Shown here: positions 23,895 through 32,324 of the stretch, piece after piece
How positions within the stretch are numbered: position 1 is the stretch's first letter
How the letters are laid out: every line of letters begins with the position of its first letter
Source: an uncultured Clostridiaceae bacterium
Lineage (GTDB): Bacteria; Bacillota; Clostridia; TANB77; CAG-508
Reading direction: 5' to 3'
Length of the DNA stretch: 37,154 nucleotides
Assembly: GCA_947577025.1 (NCBI GenBank)
Contig: CANPTO010000020.1
Coordinates: 1 to 37,154, forward strand
The notes under the pieces: model-generated
Database searches by the model: none
Told to the model about the DNA's origin: nothing
Seen by the model: only the letters and a program-made list of their open reading frames with translations
Position numbers and translations under genes: made by a program

Positions 23895-25001
23895 TTATAA
23901 AATATCATTGTATGCATTTTCTAATTCTTCTTTTAAATTATTGTCTTCAAAAAGTAATTGCTCCATTGGATTTATAAAAGTATTGGTTTCATCTTCAAAG
24001 GTATTAATAAGAGATTCTTCTGTAACTTTAAATACAGAACTAATCCATGAAATTAGTTTATTTACAGTATTTTGTAAAGTAGATAATAATCTATCAAACA
24101 AATCAATATCTTTTAGCAAGCTCTTATTTTCTTTAGTCAATTTACGATTTTCTTTTATTAGTTTTTTATTTTTCTTTTCGCAATCATCTAATAACTTTAC
24201 TTGTTCTGTAATCATTGATAGATTTCTTCGTAAATAAATATTTTGTTCAATAAGTTTTAAATTTTCTTCTTTAGAAGGCTCTATAATTTGTTTTTGTGCA
24301 TAATTAGAACTAATTAACTCTGGAACTTTTCCAACTTCAATAGGTATTGGAAAATCTGTTTTTAAGAAATTATCTATTTCATTAAATCCTGTTAATTTCT
24401 TTAGTGTTTCAATAGATACATGTTCAGAATTATTAGCTTGTCCTCGTTCTAGTTTAAATCCATGTTCTATCATGTGAGTATAAAAAGCATTTTGTAATTC
24501 TCTGTAACTATCTTTTCCTTTCCAAAATTCACTACAAGCAACTTTGTCAATGTTGTTTCCATTTTTATCTTTTGTATGTACTACTGGAATAAAGACAAGG
24601 TGCATGTGAGGAGTTTCTTCATCTAAATGCACATTAGCAGACATGATATATTTTTCTTCTAAATTTTTATAGTTACAAACAAAATTATATGCTTCTTGAA
24701 AATATCTTTTTGTTTCTTCTGTACCAATTTCTTGAAAAAATTCTCTATCAGAAGTTATGATATATTCACAAGTTATATTGCTTACTGTTTTAATTTGACC
24801 TTTTAAATGATATGAGTCTTTTATCTTATCAAATAACTTGTCATAGGACATTGTGGCTTCTTTTAGACTATAATTTAAATGTGATTTTGTTTTATCTATA
24901 TTTTTATTAGAATAGTTTTTGTTTTTTCTCTCATTATGTTTATAAATTCCTTTCAAATTTTCTCTTTTATATTTTTCGTTTCTTATAATTGCATAACTCA
25001 T
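23895..25001 (-). CDS. MobV-family relaxase (Mob/Pre)
   Basis: A 368-residue protein. The N-terminal MSYAIIRNEKYKRENLKGIYKHNERKN and SHLNYSL segments match the MobV motif I, and the metal-binding motif is clear: NVHLDEETPHMHLVFIPV (HxDExxPHxH). It would nick an origin of transfer and attach to the DNA strand for mobilization by a helper conjugative element. The last third is coiled coil (EENLKLIEQNIYLRRNLSMI). The ATG has an AAGGAGG site. It lies downstream of the hairpin-rich region that probably holds the origin. Confidence 0.92.
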   Translation of the reverse strand: MSYAIIRNEKYKRENLKGIYKHNERKNKNYSNKNIDKTKSHLNYSLKEATMSYDKLFDKIKDSYHLKGQIKTVSNITCEYIITSDREFFQEIGTEETKRYFQEAYNFVCNYKNLEEKYIMSANVHLDEETPHMHLVFIPVVHTKDKNGNNIDKVACSEFWKGKDSYRELQNAFYTHMIEHGFKLERGQANNSEHVSIETLKKLTGFNEIDNFLKTDFPIPIEVGKVPELISSNYAQKQIIEPSKEENLKLIEQNIYLRRNLSMITEQVKLLDDCEKKNKKLIKENRKLTKENKSLLKDIDLFDRLLSTLQNTVNKLISWISSVFKVTEESLINTFEDETNTFINPMEQLLFEDNNLKEELENAYNDIL

Positions 25002-25033
25002 TTTTAAATTCCTCCTTGACTAACTTTTTAGGG

Positions 25034-25174
25034 AGAACACTTTGAAGTGTTCTAACATACTACAACACTTTTTATAAAAGTGTCAGTATGGCATGAAAAA
25101 TACTTTTCCCTACAACCCTTGTTTCAAAAAATGTAATAAACATTTTTTGAATATGAAACCCATATCGGTTTCAT
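25034..25174. other. Hairpin cluster, candidate oriT or replication origin
   Basis: Four consecutive hairpins: AGAACACTT / AAGTGTTCT (25034-25053), ACACTTTT / AAAAGTGT (25065-25083), TTCAAAAAATGT / ACATTTTTTGAA (25123-25151) and ATGAAACC / GGTTTCAT (25153-25174). The cluster fills the gap between the MobV start and the repL stop. MobV oriT sites are typically upstream of the mob gene and are short inverted repeats. Which hairpin is the nick site cannot be told. Confidence 0.6.
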
Positions 25175-25201
25175 GCTTCCGTTTAAGAACAAATAAAAAC
25201 A

Positions 25202-25669
25202 TTAATTTTCATTTGTTTTATTAACAGATTCATCAGTATTAAAATAACTTAATAATAATCGTTTCTTATTTTCATTACCTTTCATCATAATATTTGGACT
25301 AACTTGCCAAAGTCCATTTTGAATTTTTACCAAAAATTTCTGCTTTTGTAATTTTTTCATTACTTTAGCAATAGTAGTTTCAGATGTATGTGTATTTTTC
25401 TGTATTGTTTTATAAGTACCTATAAACATATTTGTACTTGGGTGAGTATTATCTAAAATATACTTTAAAATAGCGACTTGCTTGTTTTCAATATCACCTA
25501 AAACATGAAGAAAATCGCTTAAATACAATTTCCATAAATTCTTTTGTCCATATACTTTTTTAGTGATTTGATCTACTTCAATTATTTCTCCAGTTTCTTT
25601 ATCTATTAATTCTTTTCTTTTTGTACCAATTAAGGTATTTGTTTTTTCTATATATTCAATTCTTTTCAT
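25202..25669 (-). CDS. repL: RepL-type plasmid replication initiator
   Basis: A 155-residue protein of the firmicute plasmid RepL family: the stretch LWKLYLSDFLHVLGDIENKQ followed by ILKYILDNTHPSTNMFIGTY (winged helix), TSETTIAKVMKKLQKQKFLVKI (recognition helix) and the conserved SPNIMMKGNENKKRLLLSYF end. RepL initiates replication in small plasmids. The start is the ATG at 25669 with GGAGG eight bases upstream. An inverted repeat upstream (ACTACACT...AGTGTAGT, 25700-25736) may be a control or iteron-like site. Its presence means the element may replicate when excised. Confidence 0.9.
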   Translation of the reverse strand: MKRIEYIEKTNTLIGTKRKELIDKETGEIIEVDQITKKVYGQKNLWKLYLSDFLHVLGDIENKQVAILKYILDNTHPSTNMFIGTYKTIQKNTHTSETTIAKVMKKLQKQKFLVKIQNGLWQVSPNIMMKGNENKKRLLLSYFNTDESVNKTNEN

Positions 25670-25698
25670 TGTTAAAACCTCCAAAATCTAAAATAAAA

Positions 25699-25790
25699 AC
25701 ACTACACTATAGTAAAGTGAATACTAAAGTGTAGTGAAGTATATAAAAAGCCTATAAGTGCTAGTATATAAACACCTATAGACTTTCTAT
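25699..25790. promoter_or_regulatory. repL leader hairpins
   Basis: CACTACACT pairs with AGTGTAGTG (25699-25736) and the following CTATAAGTG...CACCTATAG repeat forms a second hairpin. They lie between repL and attR2 and could regulate repL or form part of the origin. No promoter consensus is clear. Confidence 0.45.
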
Positions 25791-25900
25791 AAATTTGTTA
25801 CTCTTTTCTTATTATTAATATAATTCTCAAAATTAGATTAAGCAGAATATTATTTTATAATTTCTTGTACAGAAATGAGTAGTTACTTTAAATTTTATTA

Positions 25901-25933
25901 TAGGATAGATAACAAACACACACCACATGGTGT
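25901..25933. other. attR of element 2
   Basis: Right inverted repeat TAGGATAGATAACAAACACA (25901-25924) plus the crossover repeat CATGGTGT (25926-25933). The left site is 19985-20011. Confidence 0.85.
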
Positions 25934-26252
25934 TGATGTATACCCACAATCTGCTGCTGGTAACCCATTTACAGCTGCTTATATTGCTACAAAAGGTGAC
26001 CCTATTGCTAACTTACAAGAAGACTTAGCTGCTGAGCAAAAAGCAAGAGCAACTTATGAAAAATTAATTGACCTTTGTAAAGATGACCCAGATGTTTTAG
26101 ATCCACTTCGTTTCTTACGTCAAAGAGAAGTAGTTCACTTCCAAAGATTTGGTGAAGCTCTTCGTGGTGTTCAAGATAAACTTGCTGAAAAAAGATTTTA
26201 TATGGCTAATTGTAATAAATTTATGTGTGAAGATGATAATTGTAGAAATTAG
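25926..26252 (+). CDS. cotJC: CotJC, 3' part
   Basis: The frame is open from 25875, but the native sequence starts at the crossover CAT GGT GTT. It encodes HGVDVYPQSAAGNPFTAAYI, then DPIANLQEDLAAEQKARATYE and LRFLRQREVVHFQRFGEAL, the second half of the manganese-catalase fold with its metal-ligand Glu and His residues. The C-terminus ends in a Cys-containing tail (NCNKFMCEDDNCRN). By itself it has no start site and would not be made as a coat protein until excision joins it to 19688-19984. Confidence 0.9.
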   Translation, partial: HGVDVYPQSAAGNPFTAAYIATKGDPIANLQEDLAAEQKARATYEKLIDLCKDDPDVLDPLRFLRQREVVHFQRFGEALRGVQDKLAEKRFYMANCNKFMCEDDNCRN

Positions 26253-26283
26253 TTATATATTTTAATAATTGTTTTTAAAAAAT

Positions 26284-26336
26284 GGCTGTAAAAAAAGTCG
26301 GTAAAAGAGTATGGACTTTTTTACAGCCCCTTTTTT
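26284..26336 (+). terminator. Terminator of the cotJ operon
   Basis: GGCTGTAAAAAAAGTC pairs with GACTTTTTTACAGCC, followed by CCCTTTTTTAC. It closes the operon 30 bases after cotJC. Confidence 0.9.
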
Positions 26337-26337
26337 A

Positions 26338-26412
26338 CTATATATGTTTTTTAATAATTTGTGCTATTTCATCATTTAGCTTTAAATCTTGTATTATCTC
26401 AAACTCAAACAT
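26338..26412 (-). CDS. Possible 24-residue peptide
   Basis: MFEFEIIQDLKLNDEIAQII then KKHI and stop, preceded by a perfect AAAGGAGG site eight bases from the ATG. It is far too short to recognise. A very strong ribosome binding site on a short helical peptide is suggestive, but there is no other support. It converges on the cotJ terminator. Confidence 0.4.
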   Translation of the reverse strand: MFEFEIIQDLKLNDEIAQIIKKHI

Positions 26413-26472
26413 AAAAATGTCCTCCTTTCACTACGCATAAGTTATCCGTAAAGTCATTTCATTCCTAACGGT

Positions 26473-26513
26473 TAACTTAACTAACGTGGATGACTTTCCT
26501 AAGAATATAAAAA
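26473..26513. repeat. Dispersed 41-bp extragenic repeat, copy 2
   Basis: Copy of 13-53. It lies between the small peptide and the 54-residue ORF in a region otherwise without features. Confidence 0.7.
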
Positions 26514-26535
26514 TAACTTACCCTTAATGATTACT

Positions 26536-26700
26536 CTATGTGGCTCTAACATACACCAAGTTTGTATGTTCTACAGTTCTTAAACAACCTTCAAATATCA
26601 TTTCGTGTTCAAGTTTTATAGCATTCAAACTGCAAGCCCATTCAATTTTAGAGAGCAATTCTCTTTTAATCTTGTTTTTCTTCTTTACAATGCTAATCAT
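26536..26700 (-). CDS. Small conserved-looking protein of unknown function
   Basis: Fifty-four residues from ATG 26700 (AAAGGATGG site): basic start MISIVKKKNKIKRELLSKI, then WACSLNAIKLEHEMIFEGCL and RTVEHTNLVYVRAT. The mix of Cys, His and charged residues looks protein-like rather than a shadow frame, but I do not recognise it. It is between the cotJ operon and the tRNA. Confidence 0.45.
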   Translation of the reverse strand: MISIVKKKNKIKRELLSKIEWACSLNAIKLEHEMIFEGCLRTVEHTNLVYVRAT

Positions 26701-26800
26701 ACCACACCATCCTTTCTTTTTCAATAAAAAGGCATTAAAAAAATCAACCTTTTACAGTTGATTTATCAATGTTTTCATCTGGTGCGACGATTTTACTTAA

Positions 26801-26876
26801 TGGAGCTGACAACGGGAATCGAACCCGTGACCTCTACCTTACCAAGGTAGTGCTCTACCTACTGAGCTATGACAGC
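26801..26876 (-). tRNA. tRNA-Thr (anticodon GGU), CCA encoded
   Basis: A full cloverleaf on the minus strand: acceptor GCTGTCA with TGTCAGC (one U-U mismatch), D arm, anticodon stem CTACC/GGTAG with loop TTGGTAA (anticodon GGU reading ACC/ACU), T arm ACGGG-TTCGATT-CCCGT, and an encoded CCA end at 26801-26803. It lies downstream of sigH. Confidence 0.95.
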
Positions 26877-26912
26877 ATTTTTTGGGTAGGCTTAGACCTA
26901 CCTTTTTATTTC

Positions 26913-27560
26913 TTATAGTTCGTTTACGTTTAGATTTGATATTGCTTTTTTTCTTATTCTTTGTATTGCATTATCTATAGATTTTACTGGCGCTTCTAGC
27001 CTTTGTGCTATTTGTATATAACTTTCACCTTTCATATATCTGTTTAATACTTGCTTTTCAAAGTTGCTTAATGATTTGTCTATCGCTATTTCTACTGATT
27101 TATAATATTCTTGTTTTGTTATTGTTTCTAATGGATCTTCTATTTGATGTGAGTTGAATGTATCAAATAGGCTTGTTTCTTCATCATTTTCATATGCAGC
27201 TTCATTTAATGATATGTATGAATTAAGTGGCATATGTTTTTGCCTATTAGATGATTTTATTGCTGTTATTAGTTGCCTCTCTATACACATGTTGGCAAAT
27301 GTTTTAAATGAGTTTTGTTTGTCTGGACTAAAACCTTTAATTGCCTTATATAATCCAATTAGCCCTTCTTGTACTATATCTTCTTTTTCTGCACCTATTA
27401 TAAAGTATTTACTAACTTTCATATTAACAAGTTCTTTATACTTTGTAATTAAGTAATCAAGCGCATTTTTATCCCCAGACTTAGCCATATCTACTAAGCC
27501 CTCATCACTAGTTCCTTTGTAATTATTGTTTAATGAATAAAACATATTGCTTTCTTTCAT
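26913..27560 (-). CDS. sigH: RNA polymerase sporulation sigma factor SigH (Spo0H)
   Basis: SigH controls the transition to sporulation and the earliest sporulation genes. Region 2 is GLVDMAKSGDKNALDYLITK followed by KEDIVQEGLIGLYKAIKGF and FKTFANMCIERQLITAIK; region 4 is LSNFEKQVLNRYMKGESYIQIAQRLEAPVKSIDNAIQRIR. It is 215 residues, the typical length. The ATG has an AGGAGG site 11 bases upstream. It supports that this organism sporulates, consistent with the cotJ operon nearby. Confidence 0.92.
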   Translation of the reverse strand: MKESNMFYSLNNNYKGTSDEGLVDMAKSGDKNALDYLITKYKELVNMKVSKYFIIGAEKEDIVQEGLIGLYKAIKGFSPDKQNSFKTFANMCIERQLITAIKSSNRQKHMPLNSYISLNEAAYENDEETSLFDTFNSHQIEDPLETITKQEYYKSVEIAIDKSLSNFEKQVLNRYMKGESYIQIAQRLEAPVKSIDNAIQRIRKKAISNLNVNEL

Positions 27561-27795
27561 ATTCGTTAAAATCCTCCTGATGAATTCTTGTCTGTATTAT
27601 ATTCCAGTAATGCTTAGAATGTCAAGAGATTTTATGCTTTTTTATTTTTTTCTACTGTTCTTATGAAAATATTCTTATTCCCTTGTTTTTTTACTTTTTA
27701 TGTTGTATATTAATTTTGATATAATATAAGTATAAAAACTTTGAATTATTATACTTACTATGATAATTCAAAATTTTAAAGTAAAGGAGTACATT

Positions 27796-29610
27796 ATGGC
27801 ATTTGATGGAATTGTTACAAAACAAGTAGTTTTAGAGCTTAAACATACTATTGTTGGTGGTAAAGTTAATAAAGTTTTTGAACCTAATAAAAATGAGGTT
27901 ATTTTAGGTATTTATTGTAATGGAAAAAATTATTCTTTGAATATTTCTATTTCTTCTAATAATTATAGAATGAATTTAACTACTAACACTAAACCCAATC
28001 CTTTAAATGCTCCTAACTTTTGTATGTTACTTAGGAAGCATTTGGTTGGAGCTCGTATAACTGATATTTATAGCAATTCTTTAGAAAGAATTGTGTTTAT
28101 TGAGTTTGAATCTTATAATGAACTTAATGATTTAGTAAATAAAAAATTAGTAATTGAACTTATGGGCAAACATAGTAATGTTATTTTACTTAATAATAAA
28201 AATATTATTATTGATAGCCTTAGACATTTAGATAGTTTTTCTAATTCGTGTAGAGATATCCTTCCTGCTCATGAGTATATAAACCCTCCTGCTGATAAAT
28301 TAAATATCTGCAAAGTAGGTTTAGATGAATTTAGAGACTTAGTAAAAAATGAAAAACTTTCTACTATTATACCTAATAGTTTTAATGGGATTAGTAAAAC
28401 TTTTATTTTAAGCACTTTAGCTTTTTTGGATATTTCTGATTCCCACTATTCTAATGAAAATATTAGCAAGTTGTATAAGTATATAAAAGATATTATATAT
28501 AATTTAGGAACTGATAATGTTTTAGCTGTTCCTATAAATAACAAAGATTATACAATTATTAATAAAACAAGTGACATTGCTTACACAGACCGCTCAAATT
28601 GCGACCTCTATAACAAAAATATTATCCATATTCAGAAGCAGCAATTTGTTGCTAATGCAGACGAGCAGTGCTTATTTCCACAAAATAATATATCTCAAAC
28701 CAATTTCTTTTTAGATGACTTTTATAAGCAGAAGGAAAATAATGAGGTGTTTGTGAATTATAAAAATAACCTTTTAAAGTTGGTTCTCTCTGCTCTTAAG
28801 AAAATAACTAAAAAGGTTAATAATATAAATTCTAAGCTTAAAGAATGTGAAAACATGGATACCTATAGAATGTATGGAGAACTTATTACTTCTAACCTCT
28901 ATAGAATAAATAATAATATAAACATCTCTTCCATTTTTCTAGAAAATTATTATGATAATAATAATTTTCTAGAAATTCCTTTAGACAAAAGCATATCACC
29001 TTCATATAATGCTAAAAAATATTTTAAAAAGTATAATAAATTAAAAAGTACACTAGAAATCGTAAGTGCTCAAAAATTAGAAGCTAATAAAGAATTAGAT
29101 TATCTTGAAAGTATAATATATGAACTTGAAGGAGCTACTTCTGTTTCTGAACTTGAAGAAATAGATATAGAAATTTCTGAGAATGTATTGTTTAAAAATA
29201 ATATTAAAAATTCAAATATAAAGAAAAACAAAATTAATAAAAGGAAAGTCCATGATGAATATGAGCCTATTACATACACTATTGATGGATTCACTTTATA
29301 TGTTGGTAAAAATAATAAACAAAATGATTATATAACTACTAAACTTGGTAAAAATGAAGATTTATGGTTTCATACTAAAGATATCAGAGGAAGCCATTGT
29401 TTACTTAAGTGTAATGGAGAAAATGTAAAAGAACATACTATCATTACTTGTGCTGAAATTACTGCTTTTCATAGTAAGGCTAAACTTTCTTCTAATGTAC
29501 CAGTTGATTATTGTTTTATTAAACATGTAAAAAAGCCTTCTGGTAGTAAACCTGGAATGGTTATATACACTAATAATAAGACTTTGTATGTTAGCCCCAA
29601 AGAAATTTAA
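27796..29610 (+). CDS. rqcH: Ribosome quality control protein RqcH (NFACT family)
   Basis: RqcH (the bacterial Rqc2/NEMF homologue, once called a fibronectin-binding protein) binds obstructed 50S subunits and adds C-terminal alanine tails to stalled peptides. The NFACT-N domain starts MAFDGIVTKQVVLELKH with the canonical NKVFEPNKNE and NAPNFCMLLRKHL motifs. A helical middle (about 330-440) follows, and the NFACT-R domain ends the protein (EDLWFHTKDIRGSHCLLK). It is 604 residues long, full length. The start is the ATG at 27796 with AAAGGAG. In a genome with many frame-interrupting CGG codons it is notable that the stall-rescue pathway is present. Confidence 0.93.
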   Translation: MAFDGIVTKQVVLELKHTIVGGKVNKVFEPNKNEVILGIYCNGKNYSLNISISSNNYRMNLTTNTKPNPLNAPNFCMLLRKHLVGARITDIYSNSLERIVFIEFESYNELNDLVNKKLVIELMGKHSNVILLNNKNIIIDSLRHLDSFSNSCRDILPAHEYINPPADKLNICKVGLDEFRDLVKNEKLSTIIPNSFNGISKTFILSTLAFLDISDSHYSNENISKLYKYIKDIIYNLGTDNVLAVPINNKDYTIINKTSDIAYTDRSNCDLYNKNIIHIQKQQFVANADEQCLFPQNNISQTNFFLDDFYKQKENNEVFVNYKNNLLKLVLSALKKITKKVNNINSKLKECENMDTYRMYGELITSNLYRINNNINISSIFLENYYDNNNFLEIPLDKSISPSYNAKKYFKKYNKLKSTLEIVSAQKLEANKELDYLESIIYELEGATSVSELEEIDIEISENVLFKNNIKNSNIKKNKINKRKVHDEYEPITYTIDGFTLYVGKNNKQNDYITTKLGKNEDLWFHTKDIRGSHCLLKCNGENVKEHTIITCAEITAFHSKAKLSSNVPVDYCFIKHVKKPSGSKPGMVIYTNNKTLYVSPKEI

Positions 29611-29639
29611 AGTGTTATAAAAATTGGGGACGTGTCTGG

Positions 29640-29776
29640 AAAGATTTGGGGCGTTGGAAAGATTTGGGACGCGTCTAAAAATTTACAAACATATATAACT
29701 AAAAAGATATATATAACTATTTGATGTTTGTAAATTTTTAGACGCGTCCCAAATCTTTCCAACGCCCCAAATCTTT
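29640..29776. repeat. 53-bp perfect inverted repeat, GGGAC family
   Basis: Arms 29640-29692 and 29724-29776 are exact reverse complements, with a 31-base AT loop. The arm reads AAAGATTTGGGGCGTTGGAA and ends in a TTTACAAACAT stretch. The first part of the arm repeats GGAAAGATTTGGG. The same arm, without its partner, is at the right edge of the window (37060-37154). It is a MITE-like or REP-like element between the convergent rqcH and yhhQ. Confidence 0.95.
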
Positions 29777-29800
29777 TCCTTCGTCCCAGACCTTTGCCTT

Positions 29801-30472
29801 TTATTTCTTCTCAATTCTTTTTGCAATATATATAAATGGTGTATCTAAAATAGCTACTACTAATTTTACTGCATATGTTACTATGATTAGGTTTATTACT
29901 ACTCCCCACGAATAAATTCCTACAAATGCTATAGTTGTAAATAGTATGCTGTCTATTAATTGACTTATCATTGTAGAACCATTATTCCTTACCCATAAAA
30001 ACTTTTCTTGTGGTAGTTTATTTTTTATTATGTCATATAAGTATGTGTCTATTGTGTTACTTATTATGTATGTTAATATACTTGCAAAACAAAATCTTGG
30101 CATAAAACTAAATATTGTATGCATTGATTCATTTACTAGGTCTTGCTCATTTGGTATAAATAATAAGTCTATTTGTGTTAAAATCGTAAATATTAACATG
30201 GAAAAGAAGCCTATTTTTACTGCTTTTCTTGCTTCTTTGCCTCCATACATTTCACTTAATATGTCTGTTGCTAAAAATACTGTACTATATATAACATTTC
30301 CTAATGTTACTGATATTCCAAACATATTTATACATTTTGTGGCTTCTATGTTGGCTATAATTGTTGATATGGCTACCCATACAAATAGACCTGTTTTTTT
30401 AAATATTTTATATGCTATTATAATTCCAATAAAATTAACTAAAATTGATATTACAAATAATGCTTCATTCAT
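29801..30472 (-). CDS. yhhQ: Queuosine precursor transporter (YhhQ/VUT family)
   Basis: A 223-residue membrane protein with about six helices. The family hallmark is in ATDILSEMYGGKEARKAVKIG (the Glu-Met-Tyr-Gly-Gly-Lys motif), with a conserved WVRNNGSTMISQLIDS later. It takes up a 7-deazaguanine precursor (preQ0, preQ1 or queuine) used for tRNA modification at anticodon position 34. The ATG follows a GGAGAAAAAG-type site. It belongs to the minus-strand group with 30500. Confidence 0.88.
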   Translation of the reverse strand: MNEALFVISILVNFIGIIIAYKIFKKTGLFVWVAISTIIANIEATKCINMFGISVTLGNVIYSTVFLATDILSEMYGGKEARKAVKIGFFSMLIFTILTQIDLLFIPNEQDLVNESMHTIFSFMPRFCFASILTYIISNTIDTYLYDIIKNKLPQEKFLWVRNNGSTMISQLIDSILFTTIAFVGIYSWGVVINLIIVTYAVKLVVAILDTPFIYIAKRIEKK

Positions 30473-30499
30473 CTTTTTCTCCGTTTGTTGTTTGCTTTT

Positions 30500-31012
30500 T
30501 TATTTATATATATATTCTATTCCTATTATTATATCATTTTCTACTATGAATTCTATTTGTGTGTTTCCTTTTGTATATATATATTTGTTTCCTTCGTTTT
30601 GGAAGTTATTTGTATATACTTGTACCATTTTGTCGTATGTGTCTGTTATTTTTACTCCTTCAGTTGTTGATATCCCTTCATCTTTAAAGTAAATTGATGT
30701 TATTTTGTCTTTTTCTCCTGTTTTTATTTCATAATTTTCATATGTATATGTTTTATCTAGTCCGTCAAATGCACAGCTTGCTACTTCTGAATATTGTAGT
30801 TCTTTTCCACATTTTTCTATTGAAAATGTTTCTCCTAGTTTTATTTCTTTGTTATCTACTTTTAGTGTATAACTTGCTGCTGTTTCTCTCTTTTGTGTTT
30901 TTTCTACATCTGATAAATTTCCTTTTGTTAGCATATATACACTAACTCCTACTATTGTAATTAATATTATTGCTATAATTATTCCTATTACTTTTTTGTT
31001 CATATTTTTCAT
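30500..31012 (-). CDS. Membrane-anchored extracytoplasmic protein, unknown
   Basis: A single N-terminal helix (KKVIGIIIAIILITIVGVSVYML), then an exported domain of about 140 residues with short repeats of beta strands (YTLKVDNKEIKLGETFSIEK, CAFDGLDKTYTYENYEIKT, ITSIYFKDEG). The two Cys residues could form a disulfide. Start choices MKNMNKK at 31012 or MNKK at 31003 are both near an AAAGGAAAGG site. I do not recognise the family. Confidence 0.6.
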   Translation of the reverse strand: MKNMNKKVIGIIIAIILITIVGVSVYMLTKGNLSDVEKTQKRETAASYTLKVDNKEIKLGETFSIEKCGKELQYSEVASCAFDGLDKTYTYENYEIKTGEKDKITSIYFKDEGISTTEGVKITDTYDKMVQVYTNNFQNEGNKYIYTKGNTQIEFIVENDIIIGIEYIYK

Positions 31013-31147
31013 CCTTTCCTTTGCTTTTTTATATTTATATCATTGTTTCTTTATAGTTGCAATACTTAGTTAGTAGTTTTATAAATTATTATTTTGTTTT
31101 ATGTATATTTTTTAGTTATAAAAGAATTTATTTATTATGATTTGAAA

Positions 31148-32149
31148 TTATTTTATTGCTTCTTTATATCTTTCTAACTTTTCATTATATATTTTGCTTA
31201 TTTCTTCATCTTCTCTATAATCTGTTAGTCTATACTTTTCTTTAAGAATTTTTGAAAAATATTTTGATAGTTTTGTTGCTCCTTCTAAGTTTAAGTGTAA
31301 CCCCCCATCATAAGTGTCTGCACTATAATCTATTCCTATTTCTTGTACTTTTTCTTTGAAGTTATAATAGTCTAAATTATTTTCTTTTGCATATTTTTGT
31401 ATTTGTTCTTCATATTCGTCATACCAGTATGGGTATACACTTGGTGCTTTTATTAGTACTAGTTTTATATTATTTTGTTTACATAGCTCAGTTATTTTAT
31501 TTAAATATTCATAACAATTTTCTGAAAAGTTATAGTTTGCTAGCCTTCTTTTTGTTGGCAAATTTTCTAGTGGTTTTACATTTTTATTTATTAAAAATCC
31601 ATTATATGTATTGTTTTTTGTTTTAAGTAAATATTTAAAGTCTTCACTTGTTAGCTTATCAAACCTTGAGTGATACCTAAGTAGTGGTATTAAATATGAT
31701 AAAAAGCTCTCTTCCTCAGTCATTGAGGCTTTTATTATATCTACTTTTTCTTTTGACCATTTCATTTTATCTATTGCAAGCCTATTATACGCCTCACTTA
31801 CTGGCTCACTATATCTCATTGAATTTACATTAAATACTACTACTTTTGGTGTTTCATATTTTAGAGTTTCTTTTAGCATGTAGTAGCTTTGCCATATTAG
31901 TTGTTGTGAATTTCCTCTTACATATGAAATTATTCCTTCTTGTTCGTATAATACCATTGGTGAAAAGTTAGCATATACTTCGCAGTCACCTATAAATATT
32001 ACTTCATGATTTTTTTCTTCACCGTAATATTCGTATGTCATATTTCCTTCTACTAGGTCAGTCATGTATTTTGGTGAAAGTAGTTTGTTTAGAAATATGA
32101 ATATTAATATGAATATTATAATTACTATTGTTGGTTTTATATATTTCAC
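31148..32149 (-). CDS. SGNH-like acyltransferase partner (DltD/AlgX-like)
   Basis: A 333-residue protein with one N-terminal membrane helix (TIVIIIFILIFIFLNKLL) and an extracytoplasmic domain. Motifs: VIFIGDCEVYANFSP in the place of the GDS block, and late GGLHLNLEGATKLSKYF, which resembles the Asp-x-x-His block of SGNH hydrolases. The nucleophile position reads Asp-Cys instead of Asp-Ser. Its gene lies directly downstream of an MBOAT gene, and such pairs O-acylate surface polysaccharides or teichoic acids. The substrate is unknown. Confidence 0.75.
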   Translation of the reverse strand: MKYIKPTIVIIIFILIFIFLNKLLSPKYMTDLVEGNMTYEYYGEEKNHEVIFIGDCEVYANFSPMVLYEQEGIISYVRGNSQQLIWQSYYMLKETLKYETPKVVVFNVNSMRYSEPVSEAYNRLAIDKMKWSKEKVDIIKASMTEEESFLSYLIPLLRYHSRFDKLTSEDFKYLLKTKNNTYNGFLINKNVKPLENLPTKRRLANYNFSENCYEYLNKITELCKQNNIKLVLIKAPSVYPYWYDEYEEQIQKYAKENNLDYYNFKEKVQEIGIDYSADTYDGGLHLNLEGATKLSKYFSKILKEKYRLTDYREDEEISKIYNEKLERYKEAIK

Positions 32150-32324
32150 TTTTTTCTCCTTTTTATTTGAAGTTAGAAATTGGAGGTTGGAGGTTGGAAG
32201 TTGGACGTTTGCGGTAATTCATTTGAAGCATATATTTTCCAATGTTCAATCACTACATCAAATATATTTTCTATTTTAATATATATAAATGCGGAAGGTT
32301 GCTTATTTTATACATTAAGTTCCC

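Larger units (their letters stand above)
19985..25925. mobile_element. Element 2: mobilizable element inserted in cotJC
   Basis: About 5.94 kb. The ends form a strong inverted repeat: 19988-20011 (GGTGTGGGTTTGTAATATAT...) against the complement of 25901-25924, 21 of 24 matching. The direct repeat CATGGTGT (19985-19992 and 25926-25933) marks the crossover; CA at its start is the dinucleotide placed symmetrically to the inverted repeats. Genes: Fic-like pair, serine recombinase, small gene, HTH gene fragment, unknown fragment, MobV relaxase, RepL. With a replicon, relaxase and recombinase it resembles a mobilizable plasmid that uses a serine recombinase to integrate. Confidence 0.9.
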
